Assembly: GCA_963849115.1 (NCBI GenBank)
Contig: CAWKGK010000008.1
Coordinates: forward strand, 372,001 to 436,000
Direction: 5' to 3'
DNA: 64,000 nucleotides
DNA from: JACDAL01 sp963849115
GTDB taxonomy: Bacteria; Actinomycetota; CADDZG01; WHSQ01
Positions 26,471 to 34,776 of the stretch are shown one piece after another (position 1 is the stretch's first letter; each line of letters begins with the position of its first letter). The translations under genes and the position numbers were made by a program. The notes beneath the pieces were generated by a model, which had not been told where the DNA came from, made no database searches, and saw only the letters and a program-made list of their open reading frames with translations.

Positions 26471-28189
26471 CTAGACCTTCTGCTGCAGCGCTCCCGGGTT
26501 CGTAATCGCACCTTGGGAGGCCGACGCCACCGTCAGTGCGTATTTGGCGAACACGCCGCTCGTGTAGCGGGGGGTCGGCGGGTTCCACTCCGCCAGGCGC
26601 TTGCCGATCTCCTCGTCGGAGAGGTTAACGCGTAGCTCCCTCGCGTCTACGTCGATCTCTATTACATCGCCATCCTCGAGGGCCGAGATGGGACCTCCGT
26701 GGGCTGCTTCGGGCGCAATGTGGCCGACCATCAGGCCGTGCGTGGCGCCAGAGAAGCGCCCGTCGGTGATCAGCGCCACCGAGTCGTCCAGGTCCTCTCC
26801 GACGAGGGCCGCGGTGACGGCGAGCATCTCTCGCATGCCGGGGCCGCCGGCCGGCCCCTCGTAGCGGATCACGACGATGTCACCGCTGGTGATCAGGCCC
26901 TTCTTGACCGCCTCGAAGCAGTCGTCCTCGGAGTCAAAGACGCGCGCCGGCCCGCGGTGGAAGAGCCGCTCGTGCCCGGCGAGCTTTACCACGCAACCCT
27001 CAGGGGCGAGATTGCCCCTCAGGATCGCCAGGCCGCCGCTTTTCTTGAGCGGCCTGTCGGCCGGGACCACAACCTCTTGGCCGACCGTCTCCCGTGCACC
27101 CGACGCGATCTCGCCGAGGGTGCGGCCGTCGACCGTGAGGGCGGCGGAATGGAGCAGTCCCGCTCGGTCCAGCTCCCGCGCCACCAGCGCCATTCCGCCT
27201 GCCTCGTACATGTCCACCGCGGTGAACCTTCCACCGGGCTTGAGGTCGGCCACGATCGGTGTGCGGGCAGCAATCGCATCGAAGTCGTCGATCGAGAGCT
27301 CGACCCCCAGCTCGCGTGCAATTGCCAGCATATGGAGGACTCCATTGGTCGAGCCACCCGTCCCCGCCACCGATGTGATGGCGTTCTCCAGTGCCTCGCG
27401 CGTGATGATCTGCGACGGCCGAATGTTCTTGCGCGTGACCTCGACTGCGATCTTGCCCGCCTGCTCCGCGGCCGCCTTCTTGCCCGGGGCAGTGGCCGGA
27501 ATGTCGCCCAGGCCGGCCGGAGTGATTCCGAGAAACTCGACTGCGGTCGCCATCGTGTTCGCGGTGAAATGCCCACCGCAGGCGCCCGCTCCGGGACAGG
27601 CGACGTTTTCGAGCGAGTGCAGATCCTCAGCGGAGAGCTTTCCTGCGGCGTGGCGCCCGACCGCCTCGAAGACGTCTTGCAGCGTCACGTCTTTGCCACG
27701 CCACCGTCCTGGGGCGATCGAGCCGGAGTAGAGCACGAAGCTGGGAATGTCGAGGCGGCACAGGGCCATGACCGCTCCCGGAATGGTCTTGTCACAGCCC
27801 ACCAGGCAAACGAGCCCGTCGAACAGATGTCCCCGTGCGACGAGCTCGATCGAGTCCGCTATCACCTCGCGGCTGATGAGCGAGGCGCGCATTCCCTCGG
27901 TCCCCATCGACACGCCGTCGGAGACCGAGATCGTGTTGAACTCCATGGGTGTGCCTCCGGCCGCCCTGATCCCGGCCTTCACCTGAGCCGCCAGCTCTCG
28001 CTGATTGAGGTTGCACGGCATGGTTTCGAGCCAGGTCGTCGCCACGCCGATGATCGGCTTCGAGAGGTCCTGGTCGGAGAAGCCGACCGCCTTCAGCATG
28101 GCTCGCGCCCCGGCCCGGTCGGTTCCATCGGTGAGCCGGCTGCTGATGCGCTTGGCGGGGTCGGAGGGCTCGGAGTAGGGGTCGCTCAT
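26471..28189 (-). CDS. ilvD: dihydroxy-acid dehydratase IlvD
   Basis: A 572-residue Fe-S dehydratase that converts 2,3-dihydroxy-isovalerate and -methylvalerate to the 2-oxo acids of valine and isoleucine synthesis. Cluster-binding and catalytic motifs are present: VGCDKTIPGAVMA, ACPGAGACGGHFTANTM, and SSG-equivalent regions near the C-terminus (ALITDGRFSGATHGLMVGHI). The ATG at 28189 has AAGGAG 5 nt upstream, better than longer in-frame starts. It is transcribed away from the ilvBNC-leu operon; the two share a 221-bp divergent region. Confidence 0.95.
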   Translation of the reverse strand: MSDPYSEPSDPAKRISSRLTDGTDRAGARAMLKAVGFSDQDLSKPIIGVATTWLETMPCNLNQRELAAQVKAGIRAAGGTPMEFNTISVSDGVSMGTEGMRASLISREVIADSIELVARGHLFDGLVCLVGCDKTIPGAVMALCRLDIPSFVLYSGSIAPGRWRGKDVTLQDVFEAVGRHAAGKLSAEDLHSLENVACPGAGACGGHFTANTMATAVEFLGITPAGLGDIPATAPGKKAAAEQAGKIAVEVTRKNIRPSQIITREALENAITSVAGTGGSTNGVLHMLAIARELGVELSIDDFDAIAARTPIVADLKPGGRFTAVDMYEAGGMALVARELDRAGLLHSAALTVDGRTLGEIASGARETVGQEVVVPADRPLKKSGGLAILRGNLAPEGCVVKLAGHERLFHRGPARVFDSEDDCFEAVKKGLITSGDIVVIRYEGPAGGPGMREMLAVTAALVGEDLDDSVALITDGRFSGATHGLMVGHIAPEAAHGGPISALEDGDVIEIDVDARELRVNLSDEEIGKRLAEWNPPTPRYTSGVFAKYALTVASASQGAITNPGALQQKV

Positions 28190-28372
28190 TGGTGCTCCTT
28201 GGTTGAGTCGTGTGAGTGAATTTGGCCCGGCACGACGACGATACAAGCACTGCGCTCCGGCCGGGTGGGGCGGAGGCGGAGGCTAACCGTCAATTTTGGG
28301 CCTCCAACAGGCCGGGAGGTGTGGTCACGGCCGCGAGGCCGTTGCCCGAAAGGGGTCCCAGGAGGGCCGAGT

Positions 28373-28403
28373 TTGACATCCCTCGACTCGTACCCCATAC
28401 TCT
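28373..28403 (+). promoter_or_regulatory. promoter of the ilv-leu-pheA operon
   Basis: A consensus -35 TTGACA (28373-28378) is followed by TACTCT (28398-28403) at 19 bp, or CATACT (28396-28401) at 17 bp. TACTCT ends exactly 7 nt before the leader-peptide ATG at 28411, so the leader peptide is predicted to be translated from a leaderless mRNA. The 180 bp upstream, towards ilvD, holds small GC hairpins (for example ACGGCC-GCGA-GGCCGT) but no gene. Confidence 0.7.
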
Positions 28404-28410
28404 CGCGCTA

Positions 28411-28500
28411 ATGCACAGAAACGAACTCCGCGCCCTCAATTCGGGCCCCTCGCGCGCCGTGGGGCGCCTCTTTCTGATTCACCTCGTACTTATTAGCTAG
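28411..28500 (+). CDS. ilv operon leader peptide
   Basis: A 29-residue ORF starting at ATG 28411 and ending at TAG 28498-28500. Its last residues are LFLIHLVLIS: seven of these ten are Leu, Val or Ile, coded CTC, CTG, ATT, CTC, GTA, CTT, ATT. The end products of the downstream genes are exactly these amino acids. It is followed by a long hairpin and a canonical terminator, the arrangement of transcription attenuation as described for ilvBNC of Corynebacterium and Streptomyces. Slow translation of the codons at 28468-28494 would prevent termination. Confidence 0.8.
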   Translation: MHRNELRALNSGPSRAVGRLFLIHLVLIS

Positions 28501-28539
28501 CGCGCGTCCTTCGGCCTCATAGGCCGCAGGAACGTGCGC
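28500..28539 (+). promoter_or_regulatory. leader RNA hairpin preceding the ilv attenuator
   Basis: The RNA from the leader-peptide stop codon to the base before the terminator can fold into one long stem. GCGCGCG (28500-28506) pairs with CGTGCGC (28533-28539, one G-U). TCCT (28507-28510) pairs with AGGA (28528-28531), and CGGCCT (28512-28517) pairs with AGGCCG (28521-28526) around a CAT loop. A ribosome at the stop codon would melt it; a ribosome stalled earlier would not. The exact antiterminator pairing is not resolved by eye. Confidence 0.55.
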
Positions 28540-28566
28540 AACCCTCCGAGAACCGGAGGGTTTTTT
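28540..28566 (+). terminator. rho-independent attenuator terminator
   Basis: A perfect 9-bp stem, AACCCTCCG (28540-28548) with CGGAGGGTT (28554-28562), loop AGAAC, followed by a run of six T (28561-28566). It lies between the leader peptide and the first structural ORF, 47 nt before the ATG at 28614. Confidence 0.85.
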
Positions 28567-28613
28567 GTTGGCCGCAAACCCCTCGCAGTGACGAAATCAA
28601 CCAAGGAGAAGCG

Positions 28614-28877
28614 ATGAAGGCAGAGATCTACGACCGCAACTACGTCGGAAGCGTCGAGTGGACGGCGCCCGGAGCGGTGAGGCTCGAGCTCGCCGACGAG
28701 GCCAGGAGATCCTGGTTCGAGCGCTACTTCCAGACCGAGGACTCGTTCTTGACCGGGCTCCTGGGCTCGGAGGAGATCGCCGCCGAGCGGCGCGACAGCT
28801 CTCAAGAGGCTTTCTCGCGTGCGCTGTACAACCTCGCTGCCTATTCCTACCGGGTCCGAAGCGGAGGCTGGCAATGA
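28614..28877 (+). CDS. small protein of unknown function in the ilv operon
   Basis: An 87-residue acidic protein with AAGGAG 5 nt before its ATG. It begins MKAEIYDRNYVGSVEWTAPG, has a central WFERYFQTEDSFLTGLLGSEE and a C-terminal FSRALYNLAAYSYRVRSGGW. No cysteine, signal peptide or membrane segment is visible, and I do not recognise a family. It lies between the attenuator and ilvB (34 nt before the ilvB start), so it would be co-regulated with branched-chain amino acid synthesis. Confidence 0.65.
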   Translation: MKAEIYDRNYVGSVEWTAPGAVRLELADEARRSWFERYFQTEDSFLTGLLGSEEIAAERRDSSQEAFSRALYNLAAYSYRVRSGGWQ

Positions 28878-28911
28878 TTCGTATCCGCGTCCAGGCCAAG
28901 AAGGGAAGACG

Positions 28912-30660
28912 ATGACGACAGGCGCTCAATCGCTCGTGCGCTCGTTGGAGAGCGCCGGATGCGAGGTGATCTTCGGGATCCCGGGAGGGGCGATCCTCCC
29001 CGCTTACGACCCGTTGCTGGAATCTTCCATCCGCCACATCCTCATGCGGCACGAACAGGGGGCTGGGCACGCCGCCGAGGGCTACGCACACGTGACCGGC
29101 AAGGTCGGCGTGTGCATGGCGACGTCGGGGCCCGGCGCTACCAACCTGGTCACCCCGCTGGCGGATGCATTCATGGATTCGGTGCCCGTTGTGGCGGTGA
29201 CCGGCCAGGTGCCGCGCGCCGTGATCGGAAACGATGCCTTCCAGGAAGCCGATATCTGCGGGATCACCTTGCCCATCACCAAGCACAACTACAAGGTGAT
29301 GGATGCTGATGAGATCCCCGAGGTAATCGCGGAGGCATTTCACATTGCCTCGAGCGGCCGCCCCGGCCCAGTGTTGGTAGACATCCCCAAGGACGTGCTG
29401 CAGTCGCAGACCCAGTTCGAGTGGCCCCAGTCCATCAACCTGCCCGGCTATCGGCCCATCGCTCAGCCCAACGCCCGCCAGATAAAGGCCGCGGCGCGAC
29501 TCATCAACGAGTCTCGCCGCCCAGTTCTCTATGTGGGAGGAGGGGTTCTCAAGGCGCGGGCAGCAGAAGAGTTAATCCACCTGGCAGAGGCGATCGGTGC
29601 GCCGGTCGTAACGACATTGATGGCACGCGGCGCGTTTCCGGACAACCACCCCCTGTGCTTGGGGATGCCGGGCATGCATGGCTCCTATGCGGCGGTGACC
29701 GCGATGCAGAGATCAGATCTGCTCATCAACATCGGCGCCCGTTTCGACGACCGGGTAACCGGCAATCTCGAAGGGTTCGCTCCCGAGGCGAAGATCATCC
29801 ACGCCGACATCGACCCGGCCGAGATTGGGAAGAACCGGACCGCCGATGTTCCTATCGTCGGGGACGCGCGCAGCGTAATCGTCGAGCTGAGCAGAGCCGT
29901 GATCGAGAACATGTCGGTGGACGGGCGTCCCGATCTCAAAGCATGGCACGAGCTGGTGTCGTCGTGGAGCCGCGACTATCCGATCGCCTATAAGCAAGAA
30001 GAGGACGGGCCGATCAAGCCTCAGTTCGTCGTCGACCTCTTCAATCAAGCGCTGAAGGGCGAGGCAGTCGTCGTGACCGGGGTGGGACAGCACCAGATGT
30101 GGGCGTCCCAGATCATGTCCTGCAACCGCCCCTACTCGTGGGTGACGTCGGGAGGGCTCGGGACTATGGGCTTCGCCGTCCCTGCGGCCCTCGGCGCAAA
30201 GGTGGGTCGCCCGGACGAACGCGTGGTCGCCATAGACGGCGACGGATGCTTCCAGATGACCGCGCAAGAGCTCGCCACCGCGACTCTCAACCGCACGCCG
30301 TTCATCGTCGCCATTTTGAACAACGCCTATCTCGGCATGGTCAGACAGTGGCAGGAGCTCTTCTACGACGAGCGTTACTCGGAGGTGCACCTGCCCCAGG
30401 AGGTTCCCGATTACGCGAAGCTGGCGGAGGCCTACGGCGCGGTTGGACTGCGGGCCACGAGGCCCGAAGAGGTGGAGATGATCGTCGACAAGGCCCTGGG
30501 CGTCGACGACCGGCCCTGCGTCATCGACTTCCGAGTGGACTCGACCGAGATGTGCTTTCCGATGATCCCGGCCGGCGCCTCCAACGACGACATCATCCTC
30601 GGCCCTTCCTCTCCCGACGAGCCGGCCGCCGCCGATGCCGATGTCAGGCGGACGGCGTGA
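28912..30660 (+). CDS. ilvB: acetolactate synthase large subunit IlvB
   Basis: A 582-residue thiamine diphosphate enzyme that condenses pyruvate with pyruvate or 2-oxobutyrate. The catalytic glutamate is in MRHEQGAGHAAEGYA, the FAD-linked middle domain contains GMPGMHGSYAA, and the ThDP motif runs from DGDGCFQMTAQE to FIVAILNNAYLGM. The ATG at 28912 is preceded by GGGAAG. The C-terminal 25 residues are Ala/Pro-rich. Its stop overlaps the GTG of the regulatory subunit gene (GTGA). Confidence 0.96.
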   Translation: MTTGAQSLVRSLESAGCEVIFGIPGGAILPAYDPLLESSIRHILMRHEQGAGHAAEGYAHVTGKVGVCMATSGPGATNLVTPLADAFMDSVPVVAVTGQVPRAVIGNDAFQEADICGITLPITKHNYKVMDADEIPEVIAEAFHIASSGRPGPVLVDIPKDVLQSQTQFEWPQSINLPGYRPIAQPNARQIKAAARLINESRRPVLYVGGGVLKARAAEELIHLAEAIGAPVVTTLMARGAFPDNHPLCLGMPGMHGSYAAVTAMQRSDLLINIGARFDDRVTGNLEGFAPEAKIIHADIDPAEIGKNRTADVPIVGDARSVIVELSRAVIENMSVDGRPDLKAWHELVSSWSRDYPIAYKQEEDGPIKPQFVVDLFNQALKGEAVVVTGVGQHQMWASQIMSCNRPYSWVTSGGLGTMGFAVPAALGAKVGRPDERVVAIDGDGCFQMTAQELATATLNRTPFIVAILNNAYLGMVRQWQELFYDERYSEVHLPQEVPDYAKLAEAYGAVGLRATRPEEVEMIVDKALGVDDRPCVIDFRVDSTEMCFPMIPAGASNDDIILGPSSPDEPAAADADVRRTA

Positions 30661-31193
30661 ACACCACGACCCAGACAATTTCGGTACTGGTCGAAAACAA
30701 GCCGGGAGTGCTCGCCCGTATCTCGGGATTGTTTGCCCGGCGTGGGTTCAACATCGACTCGCTGGCGGTGGGGGAGACGGAAGATCCCGCCGTCTCACGA
30801 ATGACTATCGTCGTCTCGGTGGACAACAAGCCGCTTGAGCATGTCACTAAGCAGCTGCACAAGCTCATCAACGTGCTCCGCATTGCCGAGCTGTCGCACA
30901 ACGCCTCGGTCGAGCGCGAGCTTGCCCTGATCAAGGTGGGCGCGGGCGCGGGCCGCCGCGCTGAGGTGCTCGAGATGGTCGAGATCTTCAGAGCAAAGGT
31001 GATCGATGTCGATCCCGAGTCCATCGTCGTGGAGGCCACCGGCACCCCCGAGAAGATCGAGGCGTTGCTTCAACTGCTGAGTCCCTTCGGGATCATCGAG
31101 ATGGCGCGCACAGGCAGGGTCGCGCTGGGACGCGGCGCCAGGGGACTGCGGGCCGGTGTGCTCAGGCCCGTCCCGGTCCAGGAAGCCTCTTAG
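30657..31193 (+). CDS. ilvN: acetolactate synthase small (regulatory) subunit
   Basis: A 178-residue subunit that activates IlvB and confers valine feedback inhibition. The N-terminal ACT domain reads TISVLVENKPGVLARISGLFARRGFNIDSLAVG, with the Asn and Gly residues of the valine site. The second half (ELALIKVGAGAGRRAEVLEM ... GTPEKIEALLQLLSPFGIIEMARTG) is the usual C-terminal regulatory domain. GTG start overlapping the ilvB stop. Confidence 0.95.
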   Translation: MNTTTQTISVLVENKPGVLARISGLFARRGFNIDSLAVGETEDPAVSRMTIVVSVDNKPLEHVTKQLHKLINVLRIAELSHNASVERELALIKVGAGAGRRAEVLEMVEIFRAKVIDVDPESIVVEATGTPEKIEALLQLLSPFGIIEMARTGRVALGRGARGLRAGVLRPVPVQEAS

Positions 31194-31234
31194 AAGAAGC
31201 CTCTTAAAAGTCTCTTAAGAAAAGCTGAAGTTCG

Positions 31235-31255
31235 GACGCCGGTGCACTCGGCGTC
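31235..31255 (+). other. 7-bp hairpin in the ilvN-ilvC spacer
   Basis: GACGCCG (31235-31241) pairs perfectly with CGGCGTC (31249-31255) around a GTGCACT loop, ending about 8 nt before the ilvC ribosome binding site. The spacer before it holds imperfect repeats of the ilvN 3' end (CTCTTAGAA, CTCTTAAAA, CTCTTAAGA). It may be a processing or stability element that sets ilvC levels. No T-tract follows, so it does not look like a terminator. Confidence 0.45.
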
Positions 31256-31275
31256 TAATGAAAGGGGAGCATTCA

Positions 31276-32274
31276 ATGGCAGCTCGCATCTACTACGAGA
31301 ACGACGCCCCGGACGCACTGCTCGAGGGTAAGCACATCACGGTTCTCGGTTACGGGTCTCAGGGAAGGGCGCACGCTCTTAACCTTCGCGATTCTGGCTT
31401 GGATGTGACGGTCGGGCTGCGCAAGGACTCGCCTTCGTGGACTCGGGCGGAGCGCGACGGCCTTTCGGTCGCAAGCGTGCACGAAGCCTGCGCCGATGCG
31501 GATCTGGTGGCGATGCTGGTGCCGGATCAGCACCAGGCGACGGTGTATCGCCAGGCGGTCGAGAACAACCTCAAGTCGGGGGCGACGTTGCTGTTCGCGC
31601 ATGGCTTCAACATCCACTTCGGTCAGATCCGCCCGCCCGACTCCATCGACGTGTCGATGGTCGCACCCAAGGCCCCCGGCCCTCTCGTGCGAAGGACCTA
31701 TGAGGAGAACAGCGGCACACCTGCACTCGTGGCAATTCACCAGGACGCCACCGGGGAAGCAATGTCCAGGGCACTTGCCTATGCGCGCGGACTTGGCTGT
31801 GCGCGCGCCGGAGTGATAGAGACGACCTTTGCAGAAGAGACCGAGACCGATCTGTTCGGCGAACAGGCGGTGTTGTGCGGTGGGGCGTCACGACTTATCC
31901 AGGCCGGCTTCGAGACTCTGGTCGAAGCCGGTTATCAGCCCGAGATCGCCTACTTCGAGTGCATGCACGAGCTCAAGCTGATCGTCGACCTGCTTTATGA
32001 GGGGGGTTTTGCCGGCATGCGCGACGCGATCTCGGATACCGCCGAGTACGGAGACCTGACGCGCGGCAGGGAGATCATTGGGCCCGAGGTCGAGGCCGCC
32101 ATGAAAAGAACACTCGAGGATGTGCGTTCCGGCGCATTTGCCCGTGAATGGGTCCTCGAGAACCGCGCCGGTACCCCGGTACTCGACGCGGAACGGCGCC
32201 GCCAGACACAGCACCCGATCGAAGAGGTCGGGGCTCGGCTCAGGGAGATGATGTCGTGGATGAAACGGAAGTAG
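31276..32274 (+). CDS. ilvC: ketol-acid reductoisomerase IlvC
   Basis: A 332-residue class I enzyme that isomerises and reduces acetolactate or acetohydroxybutyrate. The Rossmann motif is VLGYGSQGRAHALNLRDSG, followed by VGLRKDSPSW, where the Arg/Ser pattern favours NADPH. Metal-binding residues are in ETETDLFGEQAVLCGG and the C-terminal knotted domain contains YFECMHELKLIVDLLYEGG. The ATG at 31276 has AAAGGGGAG upstream; the in-frame ATG at 31258 lies within the spacer. It overlaps leuA by 19 nt. Confidence 0.96.
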   Translation: MAARIYYENDAPDALLEGKHITVLGYGSQGRAHALNLRDSGLDVTVGLRKDSPSWTRAERDGLSVASVHEACADADLVAMLVPDQHQATVYRQAVENNLKSGATLLFAHGFNIHFGQIRPPDSIDVSMVAPKAPGPLVRRTYEENSGTPALVAIHQDATGEAMSRALAYARGLGCARAGVIETTFAEETETDLFGEQAVLCGGASRLIQAGFETLVEAGYQPEIAYFECMHELKLIVDLLYEGGFAGMRDAISDTAEYGDLTRGREIIGPEVEAAMKRTLEDVRSGAFAREWVLENRAGTPVLDAERRRQTQHPIEEVGARLREMMSWMKRK

Positions 32275-33878
32275 CCGCAGGCGATGTAGAGGAGGGCGAT
32301 GTAGCCGTCGGCGTTTCGACCGGCGAATCGAGCTTCCACAACGTCCGAATCTTCGATACCACCCTTAGAGACGGCGAGCAGTCGCCCGGGATCTCTCTTA
32401 ATTTGAGAGAGAAGGTCGAGATTGCCGAGCAGCTTTCTCGCTTGGGAGTGGATGTCATCGAAGCAGGTTTTCCAATCTCCTCCGACGGCGAGACCGAAGC
32501 AGTCAAGGCGATCGCTTCTCAGGTCAAGGGCCCGATCATCGCGGGACTGGCGCGTGTTGATCCGCGGGATATCGACCGAGCGGCAGAGGCCGTAGGCGGT
32601 GCCCAGAGAGCCCGGATCCACACCTTTATCGCAACGAGTGAGATTCACATGAAGCACAAGCTGCGTATGTCTGCGGCCGAGGTCCTCCAAGCGGCAACTC
32701 GCGGTGTCGAGCGGGCACGCTCGCACGTCGACGACGTCGAGTTCTCATGCGAGGACGCCACCCGTAGCGACCCGGCCTTCTTGGTCGAGGTCTTCAGGGC
32801 CACCGCCAGGGCGGGTGCGACGACACTGAACTTGCCCGATACCGTGGGCTACAGCCTTCCGGCTGAGTTTGCGGAGCTGCTGCGTTATCTCGCCTCGGAG
32901 GTTCCAGAGGAAGTGATCTGGAGTGTCCATACCCATGACGACCTCGGACTTGCCGTAGCCAACGCACTTGCAGGAGTGGGGGCCGGGGCCCGCCAGATCG
33001 AGGTCGCCGTCAACGGCATAGGGGAACGGGCGGGAAACTGCTCGCTCGAAGAAGTAGTGATGGCGCTGCGAACGCGCCAATCTGTCGGCGGGTTCGACAC
33101 ACTCGTTAACTCGAAGGAGATCGCGCGCACTTCGCGGCTCGTCTCGATGCTCACCGGCTATGCGGTGCCGCCAAACAAGGCGATTGTCGGTGCCAACGCC
33201 TTTGCGCACGAAGCAGGCATCCACCAGCACGGCGTCATGGCCGAAAGGACCACCTACGAGATCATGGATCCGGTCGACGTTGGGCTTGAGGGCTCTCGGA
33301 TCGTGCTTGGAAAGCATTCGGGCCGCCACGCGTTCGCCAACGCGCTCGAAGAGATGGGCTTCCATCTCGACAGGACGGAGATTCAGAAGGCGTTCGAGCG
33401 CTTCAAGTCGCTCGCCGACCGCAAGATCCGGATCACCGACATCGACCTCGAAGCCATCGTGGCCGACGAGCTGTCATCTGATGCCGAAGAGTACGAGATG
33501 ATCTCGATTCAGGTAGCGGGCGGGACACACATGTCCCCCACGGCTACGGTCCGGTTGCGACGCGCGGAGGCGGTCATCGACGAGTCGGCGATCGGCGATG
33601 GGATGATCGATGCCGCGTGCGGCGCCATCCAGCGCGCCACCGGCATAGAAGCACGCCTCGAGTCCTTCAACGTGTCGAGCGTCACCGGAGGCATCGATGC
33701 GCTCGGTGATGTAACCATAGTGCTTGCCTCCGGCGGCACCGACGACGTTCCCGTGCGAAGGGCAACGGGTCGGGGGGTGTCCACCGACGTCGTAGAAGCC
33801 TCGGCGCGCGCTTACCTCTCCGCCGTCAATCGCCTGATTGCCCTGTCACATCGACAGATGGCTTCGCTAAGAGGCTGA
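32256..33878 (+). CDS. leuA: 2-isopropylmalate synthase LeuA
   Basis: A 540-residue synthase that condenses acetyl-CoA with 2-oxoisovalerate, the first step of leucine synthesis. TIM-barrel motifs are FDTTLRDGEQSPGISLN, SVHTHDDLGLAVAN and GIGERAGNCSLEEVVMAL; the accessory region has HEAGIHQHGV. The C-terminal allosteric domain is present (about 420-540: GGTHMSPTATVRLRR ... SSVTGGIDALGDVTIV). The GTG at 32256 lies within the end of ilvC. Length and motifs match the long bacterial LeuA type. Confidence 0.94.
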   Translation: MDETEVAAGDVEEGDVAVGVSTGESSFHNVRIFDTTLRDGEQSPGISLNLREKVEIAEQLSRLGVDVIEAGFPISSDGETEAVKAIASQVKGPIIAGLARVDPRDIDRAAEAVGGAQRARIHTFIATSEIHMKHKLRMSAAEVLQAATRGVERARSHVDDVEFSCEDATRSDPAFLVEVFRATARAGATTLNLPDTVGYSLPAEFAELLRYLASEVPEEVIWSVHTHDDLGLAVANALAGVGAGARQIEVAVNGIGERAGNCSLEEVVMALRTRQSVGGFDTLVNSKEIARTSRLVSMLTGYAVPPNKAIVGANAFAHEAGIHQHGVMAERTTYEIMDPVDVGLEGSRIVLGKHSGRHAFANALEEMGFHLDRTEIQKAFERFKSLADRKIRITDIDLEAIVADELSSDAEEYEMISIQVAGGTHMSPTATVRLRRAEAVIDESAIGDGMIDAACGAIQRATGIEARLESFNVSSVTGGIDALGDVTIVLASGGTDDVPVRRATGRGVSTDVVEASARAYLSAVNRLIALSHRQMASLRG

Positions 33879-33882
33879 AGGT

Positions 33883-34776
33883 ATGAAGACGAGGCGCATC
33901 TCGGTGCTTCCCGGAGATGGCATCGGGCCGGAGGTCATCGGGGTTGCCCTGCGAGAGCTACCGGACGACTTCGAGCTGGAGATGCTCGAGGTGGGGGCCG
34001 AGCGTTATCTGTCCACAGGCCGCCTACTAGAGGATGAAGACCTCGCCACGATCAGGGAGTCGGACGCGCTGCTGTTCGGTGCCATCGGCGATCCCCGAGT
34101 ACCCGACGGGGTGCTCGAACGAGGTGTGTTGCTCAGGCTCCGCAAGGAGCTCGACCTCTACGTCAATTTGCGCCCCTTCCCCGAGCTGGGCGTGACCTTC
34201 GTGCGCGAGAACACCGAAGGCCCCTACTCGGGCGTTGGGAACCGGGAGCGGGACACGGCGACGGAGACGAGCGTCAACACCAGAGCGGCGATCGAGCGTT
34301 GCGCGCGGTACGCGTTCGAGCTCGCAGTGCGCAGCGGCAGCCGCTTGACCTGGGTGCACAAGACGAATGTTCTCGTCCACGCCGGCTCGCTGTGGTCGGA
34401 AGTGACCAAAAACGTCTGGCAGGACTTTCCCGAGGTCTCGCTCGACTATCAACATGCCGACGCGGCCGCGTATCTACTCGTGATGGAGCCAGAGCGTTTT
34501 GATGTGGTGCTTACCGACAACCTCTTCGGGGACCTGCTCTCGGACCTGGCTGCCGGGTTATCGGGAGGGCTGGGCAGCGCTGCGAGTGCCAACCTTCATC
34601 CTGAGCCGGAAACCAGACCCAGCAGATGCATCGGCTTGTTCGAGCCCGTCCATGGCTCGGCTCCCGACATCGCGGGGACGGGCAGGGCTGACCCGACCGC
34701 AGCGGTTCGGGCTGCACACATGTTGATCGAAGCTTTGGAGAAGGAACCGGTGACGATATCGAGGAACGGGCGATGA
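33883..34776 (+). CDS. leuB: 3-isopropylmalate dehydrogenase LeuB (short form)
   Basis: A 297-residue beta-decarboxylating dehydrogenase, somewhat shorter than the usual 335-360 residues. Motifs present are LPGDGIGPEV, LLFGAIGDPR, LRLRKELDLYVNLRPF, FVRENTEGPYSGVG, the catalytic KTNVLVHAG (Lys) and DNLFGDLLSDLAAGLSGGLG. The nucleotide segment is FEPVHGSAPDIAGTG. The missing length is mainly around residues 70-110 and the C-terminus. The start is 4 nt after leuA; the stop overlaps the next gene (ATGA). Confidence 0.93.
   Translation: MKTRRISVLPGDGIGPEVIGVALRELPDDFELEMLEVGAERYLSTGRLLEDEDLATIRESDALLFGAIGDPRVPDGVLERGVLLRLRKELDLYVNLRPFPELGVTFVRENTEGPYSGVGNRERDTATETSVNTRAAIERCARYAFELAVRSGSRLTWVHKTNVLVHAGSLWSEVTKNVWQDFPEVSLDYQHADAAAYLLVMEPERFDVVLTDNLFGDLLSDLAAGLSGGLGSAASANLHPEPETRPSRCIGLFEPVHGSAPDIAGTGRADPTAAVRAAHMLIEALEKEPVTISRNGR

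Noticed and set aside
26699..28219. Long plus-strand open frame opposite ilvD
   Set aside because: ilvD on the other strand has complete catalytic motifs; the antisense product is compositionally typical of a shadow frame.
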